DNA from: Rhizophagus sp. LPA8_4_AMF
Taxonomy: Eukaryota > Glomeromycota > Glomeromycetes > Glomerales > Glomeraceae
Assembly (NCBI GenBank): GCA_021464525.1
Contig: JADRCO010000800.1
Span: forward strand, 1-26,299
Reading direction: 5' to 3'
Length of the DNA: 26,299 nt
The notes below the pieces were generated by a model. The model worked only from the letters and a program-made list of their open reading frames with translations, was not told the origin of the DNA and did no database searches. The first letter of the stretch is position 1. Each line of letters opens with the position of its first letter. Of this stretch, positions 19,369-26,299 are shown piece after piece. The translations under genes and the position numbers were made by a program.

Positions 19369-20824
19369 AATTTTAAATTTTAACAATTTTAAAAAAATTT
19401 TAATCATTTATTCTCTTTGGAATAATACACACAAATAAATAAATAATTTTACTTCTAACCTTAAAAAATATTATTTTCATGAATTTCTATAAGTTTTTCT
19501 TGCCGAGATTACTTGTTTTATTATAAGATCATTACTTTGCAAATATTTGATATTTTGTATCTGAGAAAACTGAAAAAATATGATCATTAATAAATGTTGA
19601 AAGAGAAGAAAGAGTTTTTAATTTTAACTGTTTTTAGAAAATAGAATATTTAAAGGATGTGCAACTTAGGGATTGCCAAAATCGGGTTTCTTCCGTTTGC
19701 TGTAATTTTTATTCGGTCCTATGTAACGATTACTCACAACTGTTATTAACGAACATTCGTTTTATGCAATTAGGTCGTTGTGGACTCTATATTTCTTTTT
19801 AGTAATTCTTTTTTTCTAATTTTATTTTGTGATACTATAATTTATTTAAAGATTTTGCTATTAAAAATATTCTATAAATAAACATGTTACGTATCTAAAA
19901 GAAAAGAAAAGAAAAACTATTCATGATATACAATAATTTATATCTCAGGTTGAAGCAACAAGTGCAATGACATCACTTTTGGGTTTACTTTTAAAATAGG
20001 GTTTAAACTAGATGTTTTTTTTAATAATAATTTTGAGCGCTTAATATATCCATCCTATAAGGAAACTTTTTTATATGTATACAATTATTATAATTTGTCA
20101 TTAAAAATGGGGAATATTCCAATGTATAACATTAAGATATAAATGTATAGAATCCTCATAAAAAATTTTATCCGTAATTTCTATAAAAACTCTGTCATTT
20201 ACGGATAAATAACTAAAAATCTAAGTAACTTGAGTAATTTCCTTGTTTCGAGGCTAAAAATTCCGTGAATATGATAACATTTACGGAAATAACATGGAAT
20301 AAAAGACGGATTAGGAAAAAGTAAATGGCATAACGTGCACAGAGTGCACGGCGTGGATGTTAAATTGGTCCATCATTTCCTATCTCGTAAAAAAGATGAT
20401 ACAAGGAGTTTTAAACTTTATGAGATCATTATTGCACGTATTACAGTACCTCATTATTTTTTTACTAGATTAATACAATTGTTTAATCTTTTTTTTCGTA
20501 CTATGGTAATACTTATTATTTTTTTACTACAATTGATTGTTAATCTTTTTTTTCGTATTATGAAATACTTTTACAATTTTTAGTTAAATAGTTAACGATT
20601 TATTTGTATTATATTCACAATTAGTTGCGACAATTGTATCTAAATATAAACTAACTATTGTTTTTTCCTAATTTTTTTGGAAGATTTTTTAGTGCGATCA
20701 TATTATTGTACATTTTAACAAATTAGTTGTAATAATTATATTATTGGGATTTTACAAATAACAAAATTAATTAATATAATGAATTCAAAATTAAAATATG
20801 AAATAAAGTTACGACAAAAAAAAA

Positions 20825-21185
20825 AAAATTCAATTTAGGGATGTTAATTTGTTAAAGCAGTTCATCTTAATACAGCTTTAAGCTTAAAGCAAGCTAAAAG
20901 AAAGCTAAGCAATTTTAAAAAACAAGCTGAGCAATCGAGCTTGTCATATATTTTAAATTATACATCATTCGTTACTTTAAATGCTCAAACGTGCCTAAAT
21001 AAACGTGTTTAAATTAAACTTCACATACTTATTAAAGCATAATTTAAGCTCGCTCGTACTAAAAAAAAAAAAATGCTAAACACGTTTGAAGCGCGTTTTG
21101 GAGCACATATTAAAATGTTAGAAAAGGTTTATGCTCAAGCTCAGTTTAATATGCTTTATTGAAGTAATTACTTTAACAATCTAGT
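20825..21185. repeat. AAGCTTAA-rich insertion in unit B
   Basis: The counterpart of the insert in unit A. The left part has several differences, including loss of one CAGTTTAAGTT word. From about 20910 onward the two are identical. Confidence 0.55.
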
Positions 21186-21919
21186 ACTAATGAATTTTTT
21201 TTTTTTTTGAGCTATTTTATCAAATGTATTATTATTAAATTGTATTGTAATATTAAATTTCAAATGAAATAAATTCGAAATTCTATAACTACAGTAAGAC
21301 GTTCATACTGTTTATGCTTCATAAAGAAGCAATTTATGAAATTAAACTTCAGTAAATTTCTTATTTCAAAACCGATAAAAATTAGTTACAGTACAACCAT
21401 TAAATAACTAAATTAGTTTTTAATAAACTTGTATGTTCGTTTCCTTTGGCATAATAATGCTTTCCATAGTGTACTAAGAATTCGTTTTTCGACGCGTCTG
21501 GCTACTCCTCTCAAATTTTTGATCTCAAAGAGGAAGTGTACATACTCACCCCAAAGATTACTGGACCATTAGCTCTAATCTCTGTCATAAATGAGAGTAT
21601 GGGGTACGTCAATTATATATCAGTTTATTTTATTAAAAAAAATTAAAAAATTAATAAGTCAGGACATTTTTAATTCGTCGTATAAGAAAAATAATAAAAT
21701 AAACGAATTTATTTATTTTAAATAATACATATCATGATATTGTGATACACGATTTGACTAATTACATGAAAAAGTAAAAATTCTTTAGTAATAACAAAAA
21801 TAATAATTAGAATAATTCAATAAAAATCAAACATTATTCTACTAAATATAGTGAACATTCCTACGCAAAAATAGACCGTCGGTGTTTACGTTAACTAGAG
21901 GTGATGCACAAAACTTTGT

Positions 21920-22261
21920 TTAACATTTTGAAGTGCATGTATTACTAGAAGATGAGCAAATTGTATTATTCGGGCAACAACCGCCGTAGATGTCATAACA
22001 ATAATGATATCCGTATGGGCATTTAGACGACTGTCTTTCCACCAAAGATCTTTTATTCTTATTATCTTTGGTTGCTCCCACTCTACTAATTTCGTCGCCT
22101 CTTTTCCAATTAGAAGTTGACGCACCGTCGCTTTTTTGGTTATCTTTGAATGGTGGTATTCTACCCATACTACTGCCTCTTTCCTGATTAGCTGGTATAG
22201 CAGCAACGAATGCACTGAAAGCTACGATCGCGAGAGCAAGTAATAAGGCAAAGAATTTCAT
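21920..22261 (-). CDS. Secreted cysteine-rich peptide precursor, array copy 3 (113 aa)
   Basis: It has the same length and layout as copy 2. The signal peptide is MKFFALLLALAIVAFSAFVA and the seven-Cys domain at residues 81-113 is identical to copy 2. Replacements relative to copy 2 are T5A, T17A, S28R, S38F and R44S, all in the N-terminal half. R44S turns the first dibasic site (NQKRDG) into NQKSDG, so Kex2-type cleavage should be lost there; KR53-54 and KR70-71 remain. About five silent changes also lie in this half, while the last ~165 bp and the 3' flank show none. The 5' flank differs from copies 1 and 2: about 40 bp more lies between the TATA box and the ATG. Confidence 0.85.
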   Translation of the reverse strand: MKFFALLLALAIVAFSAFVAAIPANQERGSSMGRIPPFKDNQKSDGASTSNWKRGDEISRVGATKDNKNKRSLVERQSSKCPYGYHYCYDIYGGCCPNNTICSSSSNTCTSKC

Positions 22262-23400
22262 GATGATTTTAGAATTGTTTGGAAGTTTTCTTGAATTATC
22301 GTGAAATTTGGAATTGTTTGAAAAGAAAAGATATTTATTCGAAGTTATTGTGAAATAACTGAGCGTGGAGTTAGGGAATTGAGCACGCTATTTATAATGA
22401 AATGAGTTGAATGGGCAACATAAAGAATTTTTCAAAAAAAAAAGAATTGATGTAATAGAATGAAAAATATTAGATAATCTCAAATTGGTAAAATTTCTTT
22501 GTTTATTGTATTGAGGGAGTTACGGAGTTTAATGATTTATAAAAATCTTTATTTTTTTCACGCCAAGTAATCAAGATTCGGTTTACAAAGTTACAATAAT
22601 AATATATTACGATGAAAACGTAAATGGACATAGATGAAGATAAGAAAAAAAAGCTAACTTTATTCAGCTTTATTAATTGTTGACAAAGTGATATCAAACA
22701 TTCATTGATTCTTTATATTCAGATCAACTGTCTGATATTTTTATTTGACCTCAATTTTTCTCTTTGGAAATTCTTTTAAATATTTTCGTGAACTATTTTA
22801 AGATTTTTATTATTGAATAAATAATTTTATAACGTGAACATGTTACATACTGTATGTAAAAAAAAAACTATCCCCATATTTCTGGTATTTGAAAAAAAAA
22901 ATTTCTAATATGTTTGCTAGGTATTTACAGATCGGATGGATGGGCAGTTGTAAAGCTAGTCAAATTGCATTGATTCATAATTAAAATATTATAGATTTTT
23001 TCAAATGAAGAAATATTTTTATTTTTAAGAGATAAAATAGGCGACGAAAATATATTCTGTTACTTAAAATAAATCATTATAATTTTTAAAGTAATTAAAT
23101 TCTTTACATTGTTTTCCTTCCTTATTAAAGAAACGTATTGACTTAAAATAAAAAAGGTATTTGTATGGTTCCGTAAAAAGATCTGCTGATTATTCGTGTA
23201 GCGTAGCAAATGTGGTCCAACATACGATTCGGAAAATCCGTGTGATTCAATTAGAGGAGTATTAGTCCGTTTTGTAGAACCATATTACAAAGACACTTGA
23301 CTGAGTTGTTATGTTACCTAAATTCATTTTACTGAAAGGATATTTCACTAAAATACAGATTTCTTAACAGAATAAAAGATAAACGAAAACATTACGACGT
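22262..23400. repeat. 5' flank of copy 3, duplicated upstream of copy 4
   Basis: It aligns with 24540-25620 (offset about 2250-2276). Anchors are CGTGTAGCGTA near 23197 and 25447, TACGATTCGG, and GACACTTGACTGAG versus GACGCTTGACTGAG. It is diverged, with many substitutions and indels, so this duplication is older than that of units A and B. No gene was seen here. Confidence 0.75.
22389..22396 (-). promoter_or_regulatory. TATA box of precursor copy 3
   Basis: TATAAATA on the minus strand, 128 bp upstream of the ATG, within the shared block GGGAATTGAGCACGC-TATTTATA-ATGAAATGAG. The extra distance to the ATG relative to copies 1 and 2 may lengthen the leader. Confidence 0.65.
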
Positions 23401-24185
23401 TATCAATGGTGCTCAATACTATAGTGTACATTTTCACAAAACTATAATGCTTAAACTGAACAAAGTGAAAGAATACATAGCATAAATCTTATGACTACTA
23501 TGGCGGGAAGTTTCCAATGATCTTTTATTGGGGTTATGATTCAAAGGTGCTTTTTTAAATTACACTGCACAATACAATTCTCCGAACTTATTTAGCTTTT
23601 TTCGTTAGATCCGTAGGTAGGTAGGGGTTAAAATATTTCCGTCTGTAGCTGCAATGAGATTTTATTGCATAATGCGTATATATTTATGTAAAAAAATTCG
23701 AATCAATAAGGCAATTTATTTGCGGTACTGAAATTAAACTTCTTATTTCAAAAAAAACGATAACAAAATAGTTACTATTGGTTCATTAATATTAAATACT
23801 AGCTATTAAATAACATAAATCCATGTTTAATAAGCGTCAATTATGTAACGATTTATTTTATCTTTATATTATTTGAAAAATAAAAGTTACAAAGAATCAG
23901 GCATATTTAATTCGTCATATAAGAAATAATAAGAATATTTATTTAATAATATATGATATTGTAAATCTGTAACAAATAAAAAAAAAAATAGAAATAAAAA
24001 AAAAAAATGCACGATTTAATTAATACTGTATAATGAAAAGTAAAAATTCTTAAGTAATACTAATAAATAATAATAATAATTAGAGTAGTACAACAAATAT
24101 CAAACATTATTCTTTCAAATATAGAGAACATTTCTGCACGAAAATGGACAGTTGGCGTTGGCGTTAGTTAGAGGTAGGTACACTA
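23401..24185. repeat. 3' flank of copy 4
   Basis: The part from about 23690 aligns with the 3' flanks of copies 1-3 (shared words include GCGTCAATTAT and CATATTTAATTCGTC-like text). The part before that is AT-rich with no recognisable gene. Confidence 0.55.
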
Positions 24186-24538
24186 CAAACTCGTTTAACA
24201 TTTTGAAAAGATGAGCAAACTGAATAATTTGGGCAACAACCGGCATAGATGTCATAACAATAATGATATCCGTATGGGCATTTAGACGACTGGATGTCTT
24301 TCCACCAAAGATCTTTTATTCTTGTTATTTACATTTAATGGTACTCTACTAATTGGGTCACCTCTTTTCCAATTAGAAGTCGATACATCATCTCTTTTCT
24401 GATTATCGTTGGCATGGCCGACGGAATTCTACCAATATCACCGCTTTTTTCCTGATTAGCTGGTGTAGCCGTGTAGCTGCAACGAATATACTGAAAGCTA
24501 CGATGGCGAGAACAAGTACTAAGGTAAAGAATTTATGA
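24186..24538 (-). pseudogene. Decayed precursor gene, array copy 4
   Basis: This is clearly homologous to copies 2 and 3. The signal-peptide codons FFTLVLVLAIVAFSIFVAA, the propeptide text NDNQKRDDVSTSNWKRGD and the domain text CPYGYHYCYDIYAGCCPNYS are all legible, but in different frames. Breaks: loss of one G destroys the ATG; an 8-bp duplication (GGCTACAC-like) lies just after the signal peptide; a frame change lies near 24415-24430; a 4-bp insertion lies before the cysteine domain and creates a stop; and part of the last cysteine segment is deleted. Its TATA box is also mutated. It is non-functional. Confidence 0.88.
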
Positions 24539-24654
24539 TGATTTGGAATCGTTAGAAAATTAATTGTTGTTTTCGTGAAATTTGAAATGTTTAAAAATAA
24601 AAGTTATTTCTTTGAAATCATTGTGAAACTGAACGTAGTGTTAGGGAATTAAGC

Positions 24655-24670
24655 ACACTATTCATAGTGA
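24655..24670 (-). promoter_or_regulatory. Mutated TATA block of pseudogene copy 4
   Basis: The shared promoter block is present (GGGAATTAAGCACAC just before it), but TATTTATA has become TATTCATA on the plus strand. The TATA box is damaged only in the copy whose reading frame is also broken. Confidence 0.6.
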
Positions 24671-25182
24671 ATGAGCTGAATGAATACAAAAAAGTGCATA
24701 TAAAGAATTTTATGTTGTTATAGAATGAAAAATATGACATAATCTCAAATTTGGTAAACGTAATAAAGGGTTTCTTTGTTTATTGCATAAAATTACGGAA
24801 TTTTATTATTTATAAAAACCTTATTTTTGCGCCAGATTAAGATTCGTGATGCTTCTTTTTATTTACAACAATATATTTCATGAGAACGAAAATGAATAGA
24901 TAACGATAAAAAAAAAACGAACTTTATTCAGCTTTGTTAATTGTTAACAACTGTTCCAGAACATTCAGTTGATTTTTACAATTGGATCAATTGTCTAATT
25001 GTGAACTTCAATTTTTCCCTTTGGAAATTCTTTGAAACTTTCGTGAGCTATATATTTTAAGATTTTATTATTAAATAAATAGTAAACACGGTACATATAA
25101 AAAATAATTCATTCCCATTGTTTGGTAGCTTTATCATAATATCTGTGTTGTAAAGCGAGTCAATTGCATGGTTTAAAGTGAA

Positions 25183-25315
25183 ATAGGAGGATCCCGAGAG
25201 TAACGAGATCGGCGCTCAATTACTATTAGCCCACGGGGCCAGAATTACATAATGCCGCTTGCGTTATCCAAAAAGGAAGGATCTACACATTAGTATTGCC
25301 GGGTCCTATTATAGG
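25183..25315. other. G/C-richer insertion of about 130 bp, origin unknown
   Basis: Sequence from ATAGGAGGATCCCGAGAG to GCCGGGTCCTATTATAGGA interrupts the flank of copy 4 and is absent at the matching place in the flank of copy 3 (near 22990). The ends are loosely inverted (ATAGGAGGATCCCG versus ATAGGACCCGG). One frame reads EDPESNEIGAQLLLAHGARI before a stop. It could be a small mobile element or a captured gene fragment. Confidence 0.45.
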
Positions 25316-25620
25316 ATTTTTCAATTTTTAAAGAGATAAAATAATCGACAAAGTACATTCTGTTGCTTAAAATACTAGATCAAATAATTTTTAAAGTAAT
25401 TAAAAATTTTTACATTGTTTCCTTTCAAAACATCTGATGATTAATCGTGTAGCGTAAAAATATCGTCCATATACGATTCGGAGAATCCATAGGGTGCAAA
25501 TAATGGTCCGGTTTGTAGAAGGTATTACCCAAAGACGCTTGACTGAGATGCCATATTGCCTAAATCCATTTTACTGAAGGTATATTTTACTAAAATACAC
25601 AGTTTTGCTTAAGGCTAGAG

Positions 25621-26299
25621 TACGCAATATGTTCCAGACCATTTCTATATTTTTTTTTGTTAAACTTCTAGAACCACTAATACATGCAGTATAAAAATAA
25701 AGTTCATTTTATTTTATTAAGTTGCCTTAACGTTCGTATGAAGTTTAAGAAAATTGCCAATTTTTCAAATAGTTTATCAATTTTCTAGTTTGTTTCTAAG
25801 TAGCCGTAACTGAAACTTCTATGTTATATTAAAAAATTGTTATAAAAAACCTAAAAGTTTAGTTTGTTCTATTCTCTCTGAAATAGAAAAAGAAAATATA
25901 TTATATACAGTAGTTCGTATATAATAATATTATAATGAGTATTTTCAAATTAGTAATATATTAAATATTTTAGATCATGAAAGAATATATTAATGTGTTG
26001 GAACTGTTAGATTAGTACATAAATTTAATATTAATTTTCAGTTTATTTTTATTTCCATCAAAGTTATATATTTAGTTTACTATAAGAAAGATTTCTTATT
26101 GAAATGAAATAAAGTGCTTCAAAATTCCGGTGCACATCACTCGACTATGGTGCTGAATACGTGGTATGATAATTTTTTTGGAATATATTATAATAAAATA
26201 AATTAAATAAAAAAAAATTGTCGGTGAATATCTTTTCAGCAAAGTGTTTAGGTAAAATATCCCTCCAAGGCTCCAATAAAATGAATTTCATAAAAGTGG
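25621..26299. other. AT-rich sequence to the window end, nothing recognised
   Basis: No coding frame, hairpin or homology to the array was seen. Confidence 0.5.

Larger units (their letters stand above)
17236..22261. repeat. Tandem duplication unit B, 5026 bp
   Basis: The second copy of unit A, from the 5' flank of precursor copy 2 to the ATG of copy 3. It carries the same MITE with the same target duplication and the same AAGCTT-rich insert, so both insertions predate the duplication. ORFs within 17267-17906 and 20335-20583 are not conserved as proteins between the units and are judged non-coding. Confidence 0.93.

Noticed and set aside
20335..20583. 82-codon frame
   Set aside because: The equivalent place in unit A (about 15290-15540) has different indels and stops. 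The sequence is poly-T-rich.

Overview
The window looks like nuclear DNA of an arbuscular mycorrhizal fungus, probably Rhizophagus or a close relative. It is very A+T-rich. It has GT-AG introns, a decayed Crinkler (CRN) gene of the type expanded in these fungi, an Uma2-like nuclease-fold gene, non-autonomous hAT-type elements, and an array of small secreted, Kex2-processed precursor genes. The organism call is inference. No rRNA, tRNA or CRISPR array was recognised, and bacterial-style features (operons, ribosome binding sites) do not apply.

Left part (1-3.7 kb): a multi-exon + strand gene (281-1508) encodes an Uma2-like PD-(D/E)XK-fold domain, a C2H2 zinc finger and an acidic tail. A CRN-family pseudogene follows (2245-3704). 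It lacks a start codon and has several frame changes and in-frame stops, although its nuclease-type motif is still legible.

Middle (3.7-10.8 kb): mostly gene-poor DNA. It holds a 293-bp hAT-type MITE with a perfect 8-bp target duplication (4146-4438), faint coding relics near 5.0, 5.8-6.4 and 10.1-10.3 kb, a cluster of long hairpins (7.5-8.0 kb and 10.0-10.1 kb), and one intact orphan gene for a roughly five-helix membrane protein (8533-9495).

Right part (10.8-26.3 kb): four minus-strand copies of a small secreted precursor gene. Copies 2 and 3 (16894-17235 and 21920-22261) have a signal peptide, a propeptide with dibasic sites and a seven-cysteine C-terminal domain. Copy 1 (11838-12176) has lost the cysteine domain by indels and instead carries four 16-residue repeats that begin with dibasic sites. 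Copy 4 (24186-24538) is a pseudogene. Copies 1-3 lie in a tandem duplication with a period of about 5.03-5.06 kb. Each half carries the same 276/277-bp hAT MITE. The two halves are a mosaic of perfectly identical blocks and diverged blocks, which suggests gene conversion. Copy 4 and its upstream flank form an older duplicate, offset by about 2.3 kb. All four copies keep a promoter block around a TATA box, which is mutated only in the pseudogene. The array is the most interesting system here: a tandem, converting family of Kex2-type peptide precursors in which one member has switched from a cysteine-domain product to a repeat-peptide product.
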